Shown here in pieces: positions 53,045 through 63,369 of a stretch of DNA of 64,000 nt. The DNA comes from Metaphire vulgaris (taxonomy: Eukaryota; Annelida; Clitellata; Crassiclitellata; Megascolecidae): contig CM030840.1 in the NCBI GenBank assembly GCA_018105865.1, positions 14,533,226 through 14,597,225 on the forward strand, read 5' to 3'. Position 1 is the first letter of the stretch. Each line of letters opens with the position of its first letter. The position numbers were made by a program, and so were the translations under genes. The notes beneath the pieces were generated by a model. It was given only the letters and a program-made list of their open reading frames with translations, was not told the origin of the DNA and did not search any database.

Positions 53045-53400
53045 AACCAATCAAGAAACTTCCCTGGCGCCACCAGTGTTTAATCTAGGCCGTTTCCGGG
53101 GGGAATTGCCCTTTTACCCCGGAAATTTCAAATCCCCCCGGAAATGTTTGCATACTACATGGACTAACAGCAGCCCCCTAGCAGAATTCCCCTTAATCCG
53201 GCTTTGTCAGTTCCCCCCCTGCTTTGTCAGTTTTCCTCCTCCGGAGTCCAGGAGTCTAGATTAAACACCAGGCGCCTCTATCACAAATTCACAATGCCCG
53301 AGGCAACAGCCGATGGCGCACCAAATTGCCACCAAATCCAAATTGAATTAGAGCCAGGTCAAACCGGAAAGATCGGTCAGAAACGGCGGAGGAACTTTGG
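53045..53400 (-). mobile_element. SINE copy split by a hAT-like MITE
   Basis: Read with 53271-53400 it mirrors 34300-34440: cagccgatggcgcaccaaat, then attagagccaggt, aaccggaaag. The MITE 53074-53270 sits inside it. The short open frame starting ATGCCCGAGGC is SINE sequence, not a gene. Confidence 0.65.
53074..53270 (+). mobile_element. hAT-like MITE, family D, inserted in a SINE
   Basis: Starts cagtgtttaatctaggccg and ends gtctagattaaacacca. Flanks GGCGCCAC/GGCGCCTC match 7 of 8. Confidence 0.83.
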
Positions 53401-53422
53401 TGCCGAAGCGCTCAGTACAATT

Positions 53423-53784
53423 CAGAGGCGTAGCGACGGGGAGCATATCGGTATATATACTCTCCAGGGGCGTAGCCGGGAATTTGATTTGGGAGGGTAT
53501 AAATATTTTGGGCGGGTATAAATCTGAACTATAAACCATATATAAACCACATATAACCACACGTAAATCACCTAAAAAACTTTAAGGTAGACTGATTTTG
53601 GGGTGGTATATATACCGATATACCCCCGTCGCTATGCCCCTGATACTCTCCCCCAAAAAGGTCTACCTTAAACCTACTCCGTGTAGTTTATATGTAGTTT
53701 ATATGGTTTATGTGATTTATAGTTGACATTTATACCTTCAAAATGTTTGTACCTCCCCAAATCAAATTCCTGGCTACGCCCCTG
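53423..53784 (-). mobile_element. hAT-like MITE, family G, interrupted by a copy of itself
   Basis: Outer element: starts cagaggcgtagcgacgggg, ends gctacgcccctg, flanks GTACAATT/ATACAATT (7 of 8). Confidence 0.85.
53465..53642 (+). mobile_element. hAT-like MITE, family G, inner self-nested copy
   Basis: Starts caggggcgtagccgggaattt and ends gtcgctatgcccctg. The duplication ATACTCTC is perfect, and those octamers belong to the outer copy. Confidence 0.87.
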
Positions 53785-53892
53785 ATACAATTATTATCAT
53801 TGAGCCATGCAAGTTATCATCTAGTCTCCCGTGTAATAACGACGAAAATGCTGAGCGCCTGAACTGAATGATTTTCCTGTTAGATTGCGCGG

Positions 53893-54103
53893 AAGATGGC
53901 AGAGTGGGTTACGTGCTGGAGCGTCAGGCTGACGGAGCGGGTTCAAGCCCCGTTAGTGCCCCTAGTGGCTTTCACACAGGCAGTGATGCCTTCTAAGCCA
54001 CTTTGAATCATGCTAAGTTCTAGACATCTCGGAAAACTAGGTTATTGGAACTTATTGAATGGTTACATCAGTGGTTTTCACACAGGCTTGCCTCCTAAAC
54101 CAC

Positions 54104-54112
<9 letters not shown>
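53893..54112 (+). mobile_element. tRNA-derived SINE with triplet-repeat tail
   Basis: The 5' end has a pol III A box (tggcagagtggg, 53897-53908) and B box (ggttcaagccc, 53940-53950). The body ends ggttttcacacaggcttgcc, tcctaaaccactt and continues directly into (TTA)n, (GTA)n and (GGT)n. The same 3' body occurs at 44850-44925 and 17800-17850. Confidence 0.8.
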
Positions 54113-54444
<332 letters not shown>

Positions 54445-55615
54445 ATAGAAAAAGAGGTGTCCAGTTAATTAGAACGATTTCGTCGAAACGCGTTTGTTCA
54501 AACAGTCCAGTCCAAAAACAGCGTTGTTCTAGACTATCTGCCGTTTAGGCTGCGTTGGGTCTATTTGGGTCTTCGGCCCTAAGTTTCTGGCGGTCATTGA
54601 CCTAAAGGCTGGTTTTGCAGTATGAAGTATGAAATAAACCCACGATGGGGTTTTCCCCGTGGTTTTTTTTTAGCGTCATTGAAACCGAAGGCACACCACC
54701 ATTCACCAACCAGGTTTCAGTGAATGCTAAGTAAGTCAGATTCTGGAAAAACCACTACGAGTGTTACTTTCCGATTCCGGAAAACAAGTCGGGCAAGATC
54801 GGAAAAAGGGAGGGGAGGGAGAGAGAGAGAGATGGTTGTTTGAGGGGTGGGTTAGAATAACTAGCCGTGGTTTGAAGCAGAAATAACACCTTCATTGTCA
54901 TTAGGACATTGAACCGGCGCCGAAAAACCGACGGTAATTATAAACCACAAGACCAAGACATTTCGACTGACATTTTCCTTCGTCGTAGTCTCTGCTATAA
55001 GTTAGAAATTTTAGGCTTACATTGGTTCTTGATTATTCGCCAGCTGTTCATCTTCCAGCAGACATCTATCTATCTGGGTTTACAACTGAAGACCAACGCC
55101 GATACATGGTAAATTTCAATTTGCAATTTATATTTTGCAGTCAAAAGTGAAATGTTCCTGCGAGTGATTCAAGCGAGTGCCCGCCTTTGAAGGCCGCTAT
55201 AAATAATTAATTAATTAAACGCTAAATTATATAATATATAATAATATAACAAGGTTTAAACCACTTTAAACCCTGTTGTATTACCCTATTATTAATTAGG
55301 TGCAGCATAATGGAAAAGCAGTAAAGCACGGTGCAAATTTTGAGAAATGATTGATTCAGAGGTCGAAGGAGCAGAGCTTTTTCAGTGGGAACGCACGGGA
55401 ACGACGTTCCCACACTTTTTTGCCAGATTGTAGCCTATCTATTATTACGCATATGTAATAATGCGTTTGGGAACGTAGGCTACTTACAGGTACGGCGTTC
55501 CCACGCCCGTTTTTGTTGAGTAAAAAAGAATGAGTTCCCAAACCTTTTTTCCTAGAAAAAAGCCCTGCGAAGAGAGTTACATGAGATGAAGATCGAGTGG
55601 ATCGAGGCTGTGAGA

Positions 55616-55963
55616 CAGGTATATTTTTACACCCCTAACACCTCCCAACACCCCCAAATTTGAGGTCGACACCCCCAAAATTTGGTAATGAGACAATGGT
55701 ATCATTGGTATGTATACAAATGCATACTAATTAGGTCAGAACTCCAATGGAGAAATGGAGAAGGACACCCCAACTTTTATTGTCGGATGACCTTTTTTGC
55801 TTGTCAGAGGTTTTTGAGACTTTTAAGGTTTTTCGGTTGGTTTTGGGACTTGATGTCGTTTTTTTTGCTTGTCAGCCTTTTTCGGGCAGAGACTTAAAAT
55901 TTCATTTCCTACACCCCCAGATTTTCCCGACACCCCAAATTCAAAATCCTAGAAATAACACTG
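55616..55963 (+). mobile_element. hAT-like MITE, family A, long copy
   Basis: Starts caggtatatttttacaccc and ends agaaataacactg. Flanks CTGTGAGA/ATATGAGA match 6 of 8. Confidence 0.7.
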
Positions 55964-56027
55964 ATATGAGATTATCAGATTTCGTAGGTAGACTGTTTTT
56001 GATGTATTAAGTGAGTTAGTATTTGCT

Positions 56028-56320
56028 CAGGCCCGTACTAAGTGGAGGTGCAGCAGCACCCCTGGAAAAAGTAGGGATGCAGCGCACCCCCCTGGAAGAC
56101 GAGGCTGGGGTGCATCTGGGGGTGCAGATCTGCACCTCTAAAACCCCATGAAATTTTCCACTCGGAAATATATAGGAAATGACCTTTTCTGCTTAATTGC
56201 CGACTCAAAAATATTTAGGAAATGACCTATTTTTTGCTTGTCCACCGATAAATGTGACAACCAAACACCTCGCCTCCAAAAATCTGCACCCCCTGCTAAA
56301 AATTCGTTACGACGTGCCTG
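56028..56320 (+). mobile_element. hAT-like MITE, family H
   Basis: Termini caggcccgtactaagtgg / ttacgacgtgcctg. The duplication TATTTGCT is perfect. Confidence 0.82.
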
Positions 56321-56898
56321 TATTTGCTGGACTAATCGTAGATAATATTAGATTGATCTAATGGCAAAATTTGTCGCAGATTATTTTAGTTTTGGCGCTA
56401 TATTATTCAAATAAAATTATTAACTTAGATTTATACCGTAGTCAGGAGCGTAGCCAGGAATTTGATTTGGGATGTAATGTGATTTTGGGGTATAAATCCT
56501 TTAAAAACTTTGAAAATCTTAAAAACACATTAAAAATTTTAGGTTGATTTAAGTCTGATTTTTTGAGGGTATATGCTCATATACCGATATATCCCCGTCT
56601 CTACGCTACGCCCCCTTGCCGTAGTTAGGCTACTAGCGGGGGCCTTTGAAGGATTTTAATTTTAGGCGATTTTTATGTAAGAAAAACTGACAAACGAGGC
56701 ATTGATTCAGACATCTGAACGATTTGGTATGAAACGAAAATAGTCAATTGTTTTTCGATGTTCGATTTGCCGGAGGGTTGGGAAGTGTAACCATTTTCCA
56801 CTTCTCAAGACCCTGCATCCAGCCGAATATCGTAGAAAATTTTGGGGGTCGAAGTAGTCCCGATTGCGACCCATCTTTTCATAAATTTCGAAAGAAGG

Positions 56899-56901
56899 CA
56901 C

Positions 56902-56942
<41 letters not shown>

Positions 56943-57137
56943 ATGATGATGCTGGTGGTGGTGGTGGTATAGTGCTGTTGGTGTTGGTAGTGAAGGTTGT
57001 GATGACGATGATGATGATGATGACGACGACGACGATGATGATGATCACGATGATGACGTTGACGATTTCGAATACATTGAATGCCACTATATATGTGATT
57101 ATTTGATAACGGCATAACGCTAGTTGTTGCAAGTGAT

Positions 57138-57187
<50 letters not shown>

Positions 57188-57201
57188 TGTTGTTGTTGTT
57201 G
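56899..57201. repeat. Triplet-rich stretch upstream of IRF
   Basis: GCT/GAT/GGT triplets (56899-57055) and (GTA)n, then GTT triplets (57140-57201), ending 26 bp before the IRF start codon. Confidence 0.9.
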
Positions 57202-57226
57202 TTGCGCATGCGCATCACAGACGCTT

Positions 57227-57391
57227 ATGGAGGGGAAGCCGAAGAGACTTCGACCGTGGCTCGAGTCCCTCATCAACGGCCGGATGGTTCCAGGTCTCGA
57301 GTGGGAAGACGAGGAAAGGACCCTCTTCCGCATTCCGTGGAAGCACCGCGGAAAGCACGACTGGTCGCCTGGAAACGGTCGGATATTCATG
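57227..57391 (+). CDS. IRF: IRF exon 1
   Basis: 165 bp, 55 codons from ATG to the donor gtagag at 57392. It encodes KRLRPWLESLINGRMVPGLE and on to W-S-P-G-N-G-R-I-F-M. Dense CpG makes it stand out from the flanking microsatellites. Confidence 0.9.
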
Positions 57392-58139
57392 GTAGAGGAG
57401 TCCAGAGCTTTTCTTAGAGGGAACTTTATCACTGCACTAAACTCAGATAATTGCCATTTTAACACTGCACCTTTTCAAATTAATCTGGAGGCTTTCCCCA
57501 GTGGGAGAGGGGGTGGCGGGGGGCTTGGCTTGGATGTCAGTAGCCACCTCTGTGAGGAGGGGTGTAGTGTGGCAGTGTGGAGGAAAATTACCCATTTCCA
57601 TACAAGTCGCACTCTGGTTAAACCCAGTGGCGTCATTGGAGAGTAGGGTGGTGGCAGAGGGCCGTGGCCCCCAGGAAATGAAGAAATAATGTATAATGTA
57701 TCGGGTAAATAAATAAATGTGAAATGTGCAAAAATCGCCAAAAATGTCAACAATTTACAAATTTGCCAAAATTTGCCTAAAATTTGGCCGAAAAATTATC
57801 TCGCTCCCCAAGAAAAGTGGGAAATGACGCTACTGGTTGTGTTAAAATACTGGTTGTGTTAAAATACTGGTTATGTTAAAATAATACGTCCAATTGTAAG
57901 CTTGTAGCGGCCTAGCGGGTCGTTTCGAATCTCGTTTGTTGAACGTGTTGTATAGGAGTGGGCGAAACAGACGGGGAGGTACCGCGAGGGGGTCGATCCC
58001 CCGGACTACCCGGCGTGGAAGACGCGGCTACGGTGCGCCTTCAACAAGGCACCGGACATCGAGGAAGTGAAGGACCTGAGTCAACTGGAGGCCGCCTCTC
58101 CCTACAGGGTCTATCGACTGAAACCCCTATCAAAGACAG
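57227..58139 (+). CDS. IRF: Interferon regulatory factor, DNA-binding domain (first two coding exons)
   Basis: Exons 57227-57391 and 57956-58139 join in phase 0 to give 116 residues, a complete IRF DNA-binding domain. The five family tryptophans are at W11, W26, W38, W46 and W57 (RPW, GLEW, IPW, HDW, EWAKQTG). The recognition helix reads WKTRLRCAFNKAPDIEEVKD, with the Arg, Cys and Asn (R81, C82, N85) that contact GAAA-type sites in known IRFs. The final block is SPYRVYRLKP. The intron falls just before (F/M)xWA, the usual IRF intron site. The ATG at 57227 is chosen because the family starts 8-10 residues before the first Trp. Exon 2 ends one base into a codon; the IRF-association domain is not seen. 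The product would be a nuclear transcription factor; which IRF subclass is unclear. Confidence 0.9.
57627..57833 (+). mobile_element. MITE in the IRF intron
   Basis: Inverted ends cagtggcgtcattgg / ggaaatgacgctactg. No target duplication seen. Confidence 0.55.
57834..57885. repeat. 17-bp tandem repeat, three copies
   Basis: Unit ctggttgtgttaaaata, three copies in the IRF intron. Confidence 0.85.
57956..58139 (+). CDS. IRF: IRF exon 2
   Basis: 184 bp. Acceptor gttgtatag, donor gtcggt at 58140. It encodes EWAKQTGRYREGVDPPDYPA, WKTRLRCAFNKAPDIEEVKD and YRVYRLKPLSKT. It must be read from GAG at 57956; the longer open frame here is a different, wrong frame. Confidence 0.9.
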
Positions 58140-58849
58140 GTCGGTGTTGACTTCCGTACATTACTCGTGCACTAATTCAATCAATCAAACAATCAATCAA
58201 TCAAGTCATTCTTTGAGGCAACTGACGAACACGTCACGCAGACGTTATGAAATGGATAAACTGACCATATGGAAGGCATTGATAGAATTATTCTATCAAA
58301 TTTCCTTCCATAAATTTGTCCTTCAGGATATCACTGGATTTTGCAAATCAATCATTTCCATTTGCAAATCAAACGGTAAGTCTTCTATGACACAGTCAAA
58401 AGGGTTTTCAAAGAGTCCTATTTCCGACGAACATGTTTATTCCCAGTGGGTGGGTAAGACACATGCCCTAACCTCGCTCAGATAAACATCGGTAACGTTT
58501 TTTATTCAACGTTTTTTAACGTTTTTTTTAAATTTTTGCAACGTTTTTACGTCCAGACCAGAGAAACGTTTCTGGAATTGTTTTCTCAAACTTGAAATGA
58601 TCTCTTGAGCAAACAAATATGGAAAGGGACCAGTGGCGTCGCCAGAAATTTTGGTTACCTACGGGCAAAGAGGGACGATTGCGCTTTCATCGTGTCATAT
58701 TCCTCTTCCACCCACCCCGCACCTCACCCCCTAGATCGCCCTCCACAGAAAACTTTCTCCACCGGATTTGCGCGAATCTGGTAGGTGGTCTGGGGCAGGT
58801 TAACGACATCGGCGATCAATGGCAAGATGTGCCTCCAATCGATTTGTTC

Positions 58850-58975
58850 CCCGATTAGTTGGAATGGTCTTATGTCTGAAACGCGCCGGGTCCTCAGCGG
58901 AGTCCCACAGGTCCGTTCTGTTCTGGGGGCGACGCTAATGAAAGGGAGTCACCGCTTCTTGGCTATATTTGTCAC
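58850..58975 (+). pseudogene. Reverse-transcriptase fragment
   Basis: Translation gives SETRRVLSGVPQVRSVLGAT, a damaged form of the LINE block SGVPQGSVLGP. The flanks lack other RT blocks in frame. It lies between the IRF exons and the PLDLS gene. Confidence 0.6.
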
Positions 58976-59499
58976 AACGTGAAAAGTGACTGAAGCAGCT
59001 TCTTGATAAATGATTATCAAAAAGTGCCAATTTCTGACGAGACGCTTTAACCTTATAGTTCAACTCGCAGATGAGCGCCGTTTCACCTTTTATTCAAATG
59101 TTAAAATCATTAAGATGCACGAATAGATATGCTGCAAATGCTAATTTCCAAAGCTATTCACTTTAAGTGAGCACACCAGTGGGCGGTTCCTGTCATTTCG
59201 AACGTCAAAAAATCAAGTCAGGACTTTCCCACAGCTAAGCCATCTCACTGAAGTTTGGTAGGGTAGGCCTGGAAACTCAGATTCGATTTCCATCAGAAAA
59301 TCACGAAATTTGCGATGACTGAGTCCATGAGATAACGTAGGCCTACATCTATGATAAGGAGCAAGACAGTACATCATGTAGTAGTACATCAGCACCAGTC
59401 TCGATGGTTGTTCACTAAGAAATCGTTGTCAAGATCTTGTCCGTGGTGGTTTGTGGCTGAACCTTAGAGATCAGGCCTACTTCCTGGTTCCAGCTAAAG

Positions 59500-59845
59500 C
59501 AGTGTTTATTCTAGGCCCTTTTGGGGGATCCCCCCCCCAAAGTTTGAAAATTCCCCCCTCCCAAAAAAATTCTATATGTTGCATTGGGGGATGGAAATTT
59601 CCTCCCCAAAAGTGTGACGAGAGGGGGTTTATTTAGGAGAGGGGAAAAACATAAGGATATAAGGATATGACCATATTCAGAAGAGCATTAGAGCATGTGG
59701 AGAAGAAGGGGAAGGGGTGAAGAAAGATAAGGAAGGGTGTGATGACCTTTTTTTGCTCGTCAAGGTTTTTTGAGAGACAAACCTTCTCCCCCAAACATTT
59801 CAAACTCCCCCCCCCCCAATGTGAAGGTGGCTAGAATAAACTCTG
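59500..59845 (+). mobile_element. hAT-like MITE, family D variant, long copy
   Basis: Termini cagtgtttattctaggccct / gaataaactctg. The flanks are related but diverged. Confidence 0.7.
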
Positions 59846-60305
59846 CGGCTAAATTAATGGCTGCAGTCATCGGTGTAGTCAACGCTTGGGTTTAAGACTT
59901 TTGAATGGTTTTCTTGTATAGGATCAATGAAACATCCGCTTACGAAAGCACATCTCGGACCTGTTAAGTCGACGAAATCGCGCTCCCTGGCGGCTCGACG
60001 GCGAAACGGTCATTCGATTCAGGTACAGGCACCGTTACCCCACCCCACCCCTTGTGGAGAAAGCACTGGCGGGTAACCACGGGGGACACGGATGCCCCTC
60101 AATTCTGGCTGGGACCGGTCCTTGGATACGTGGGCGCAACCGTTGATAAATTTGGGGGAGGAATGCTGTCAATGATTTTGTGACATTTGAAAAATCTAGT
60201 TCGTCTTGTAAAACGTAGTCAACATTAAATAAAATGTTGGTCCAAAAGTGATGAGAGCCCAGGTGGTCTGAGGTGGATATCATGCCAAAGGTTATTTGAG
60301 CTCAG

Positions 60306-60611
60306 CATGGGCGTCCACAGAAATATTTTCAAGGAGGTGCAAAACGAGGTCACGTGACGAAAGAAACGAAAATTTCTGTACAAGATTGTCATGTTCTATT
60401 GGACTAATTAGGCCTATAAATAATTTTAATAGCGCTACAAGATAAGTTCACCGAATTCTTGGATATTTTCATATTTTAAACGTAGTATTAGGCCTAAAGT
60501 GTATTGTTATTACAACTAATTGTTAGCTTGTTTAGTAATTTTACTTCTTTCATAATTTCACAATTTATCCAGGCGGATGCAATTGCACCTCCCCCCTTCC
60601 GAACGCCCATG
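60306..60611 (+). mobile_element. MITE with CATGGGCG termini beside the assembly gap
   Basis: Starts catgggcgtccacag and ends gaacgcccatg. Flanks GAGCTCAG/GAGCCCAG match 7 of 8. It splits a short tandem unit (gagcccaggtagatatcatg). Confidence 0.65.
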
Positions 60612-60664
60612 GAGCCCAGGTAGATATCATGCCAAAGGTGATTAGAGCCCAGGCAGATATCGTG

Positions 60665-60764
60665 NNNNNNNNNNNNNNNNNNNNNNNNNNNNNNNNNNNN
60701 NNNNNNNNNNNNNNNNNNNNNNNNNNNNNNNNNNNNNNNNNNNNNNNNNNNNNNNNNNNNNNNN
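60665..60764. other. Assembly gap (100 N)
   Basis: Exactly 100 N, the usual placeholder for a gap of unknown size. A (CCATA)n array starts just right of it. Confidence 0.99.
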
Positions 60765-60775
60765 AATGAGGATGG

Positions 60776-60960
60776 ACGACCATACCATACCATACCATAC
60801 CAAATCATACCATACCATGGGACAGTAGTATATATAGTGGTATAGTGTGTATAGTGTGGTATGGTGTAGTATGGCCTGGCATGGACAATTGTCCATTGTC
60901 CATTGTACATGCCATACTATACCATACCACACTATACTATACCATACTATACCATACCAT
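60776..60960. repeat. (CCATA)n inverted array
   Basis: CCATA units, then TATGG units, then CCATA again, around the palindrome tggacaattgtcca. Likely to form hairpins. Confidence 0.85.
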
Positions 60961-61019
60961 AGGAACGCCGCCAACTAGGCGTCAAGGCATTCAGTCCGAC
61001 TATAGACCCCCGTGGCCAC

Positions 61020-61728
61020 GACGAAGCTAATTCAAAATTTACATCCCACGTTGCGTGCAAACAAACAGAACACTCTTCGAAAGAGTAAAATTCGTAACAG
61101 GAAATGGCTTCGTTAATCGCGCAACTTCCGCTTCGTTATCAAAAAAAACTGCTGCGCTATTTTCAACCCGTTTCGATCGCACCGAGGCCCAACCCGGCTT
61201 CCGCTCGTTCGTTCGGCCTAAGATTAATCGTAAATCGTTTAGTCAAAAGGTGGACACGATAAGCGGAAACAGTATTTTGGGCGTCATTCGAGTATTCCTC
61301 AATTTGACGCAATTAACTTAGTCCGAAAGACGCACATGGGACGAGTAGTTTAAGTAAACAGTGTAGCCTAATTCAGGCGCCCTTACGTCGAACTACTACT
61401 ACTGTCAGTAGGAAGACTAAGATTAGGCCGTTAGAGAAGGTCGGTGGCGCGCATTCAGCTGTGCATAGAAGCAGCCACTATTTCCTCATAATAGTTTATT
61501 TAGGCTGAAGGGAGGGACTATATTGACACAAGAGACTATGCGTCTAAACTCTAAACTCAGGCGTTTAAAACGAACAACAGTGAAGTGCTTACGTCAAAGG
61601 TTGCCCTTAAAAACGCCTTCGCCGCCAGTTGGCCGACGATAAGTCGACTGACTGGCAACAACGAGCGATCTAAAAACTCTTGTAACACGAGCATCAGAAT
61701 TCTCGCCTATAGACCGCAGGAAGCGAAA
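61020..61728. promoter_or_regulatory. CpG-rich region upstream of the PLDLS gene
   Basis: About 700 bp of CpG-rich, largely non-repetitive sequence before ATG 61729. The open frames in it have no recognised match. It fits a promoter and 5' UTR better than an intron. Confidence 0.4.
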
Positions 61729-61999
61729 ATGGTCGTTGTATCGGTGATCAAGACGGAATTCGGGAGCATCGAACCGGAATTGCCGGGTCGTCCTCCGTGG
61801 ATGGAGCGGAGCCGAGCGCTCGACTGGCCCGAGTTGAAGCCGGAACGCGCCAACGATTTCCCTCTGGATTTATCGTTAAAGGAAGCGAAGAGAATCGACG
61901 GAAGCACGGAGGAACATTCCAGAACGAAAAGGAAATCCGGCGAAGACGAGACCAGCGTGCCTCGAAAAGCCTTCAAGAAGTCGTTGCTACAGAGATATG
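61729..61999 (+). CDS. PLDLS-motif gene, first visible exon
   Basis: 271 bp from the ATG to donor gtgagt (starts 62000). The open frame extends upstream to about 61585 without a stop, so an upstream acceptor (for example ctatag at 61706-61711) cannot be excluded. Confidence 0.6.
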
Positions 62000-62179
62000 G
62001 TGAGTAGATCTTACTTTACTGACTGACCATCATCATCATCATCGTCGTCGTCGTCGTCGCAGTCGTCATCAGTGAACTTCTATGGTGCCATTTAGTCGAC
62101 CATCACTGACCTGATGTCGGCTAATCATCAGAGATCACGGTGGGTCTGTTGATGACGACGACAACGCTGGTCTTCGTTT

Positions 62180-62243
<64 letters not shown>

Positions 62244-63369
62244 GAGATAGGGTTTGCTGTGCACCGGCATCGATAAGATAAGGGGTAGAAAGTACAGCAG
62301 ACTGACCAGAAATATTTACAAACATGTAGTAGAAAATATCAGCGGATGTAAACTTTGTAAGCTATTTAAACTAAACTAATCAAAATGGATATCCGTCAAT
62401 GAATAAAACAGCGTCACAAAGAAATTTGAAAGTAAGGACGCTTAATTCAAACGCGCCATAATGTTCCAGTCAAAAGCGGGGGCACATGGCCCAAAGCACT
62501 GCCGGAGTTTATTATGGGCTAGGGAGATAAGCCACCCTCCTCCATGAATATCCCAACAAATTTTATTTGCCCATTAAGCAGGCGCAATGACTTTTCAGCC
62601 CCCCTCCCCCCAATGGACATTCCAACAAGCAGCAATTCTTTCTGCTGCTTGTTGAACAGCGTAATCAGGCCCGCCGAGAGGGGCATGAGTCTGGGGCCCG
62701 TCCTGAAGAGCTTGAAAAGCAAAAAAAATAAAGTCACTGCCACTTTTTCTTAATATTTGATTCGAATATTTCTAGCATTCTTTTCGATTCTTTGGAAAAT
62801 TTAGTTATAAACTATTCAGACCAGTTTTGGCTCGTCAGACTTCTACTGGCTGCAGTTTAGCCCCCGCCCCCACCCCGCAAGGACACAATCCAAACTCCGC
62901 CCATGGGCCCAAAGTAAACGTCAGTGTTACGTTGTAAAGTTTTTCAGCATTTTTTTTCATAGTGGGAGGTGACCGCCGGTCTTTGCGTGCGGACAAAAGG
63001 AATGAGCAGATTAGCCTAACTTCCCAACTCTTCCGAATTATCTCATCGATCACTACGTAGGCCTATACCGGTGTCGGTGTTCGTGACGATAGCATTGTTT
63101 TTAACATTCCGTTCCGGTTTTTTTTTCTACAGCCGTGTCGTCATCGGACCGTGTCCGGTTTGGTTTGAACGACGATTCAGTCGACCATGACTACGAGAAA
63201 GCGTTCGATTCGGTTGATCGGTCACCAATCAGTTCACCGAGTGCAAGTCCGGATCCACCCAAGACACCGTCCCTGCCACCTCAGCTCTGGCCCTTCGACG
63301 TCAGTCCACCGACCCACCCCGTCAATCCGTCACGCGTAGGCCTAGCTCCGTTCGATCATCCTTCGAACG
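61729..63369 (+). CDS. Two exons of a probable transcriptional regulator with a CtBP-type motif (partial 3')
   Basis: Exons 61729-61999 and 63133-63369 join cleanly (donor gtgagt, acceptor ttctacag, phase 1) and the second ends at a gtaagc donor, so the gene continues past the window. The product starts MVVVSVIKTEFGSIEPELPG, contains V-I-K-T-E (a sumoylation-type motif), P-L-D-L-S-L (the PxDLS motif bound by CtBP corepressors), a basic patch (RTKRKSG, KAFKKSLLQRY) and a Ser/Pro-rich stretch with SPISSPSASPDPPKTPS. No folded domain is visible. ATG 61729 has a strong context (A at -3, G at +4) and a CpG-rich 700 bp lies upstream, which suggests a first exon. Alternatively these are IRF linker exons, but the phase left by IRF exon 2 fits no good acceptor here. 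A bZIP or zinc-finger repressor is possible but unproven. Confidence 0.62.
62180..62242. repeat. (CAA)n-(TAA)n microsatellite
   Basis: In the intron between the two PLDLS-gene exons. A short GAT/CGT triplet run is at 62030-62060. Confidence 0.95.
62246..63120. other. Intron of the PLDLS gene
   Basis: Contains C-rich, MITE-like sequence at 62520-62730 with unclear ends. Nothing else recognised. Confidence 0.5.
63133..63369 (+). CDS. PLDLS-motif gene, second visible exon
   Basis: 237 bp between ttttttctacag and gtaagc. It encodes AVSSSDRVRFGLNDDSVDHD followed by a Pro/Ser-rich region. It is in phase with the preceding exon and is continued outside the window. Confidence 0.65.

Noticed and set aside
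53289..53430. Short frame starting ATGCCCGAGGC as a first exon
   Set aside because: The sequence recurs in the SINE copy at 34300-34440.
53893..53965. Functional tRNA gene
   Set aside because: A and B boxes are present, but no convincing acceptor stem closes and the sequence continues into a SINE body repeated elsewhere.
57958..58485. 175-codon frame as a gene
   Set aside because: The first part is IRF exon 2 in the wrong frame; the rest is intron sequence.
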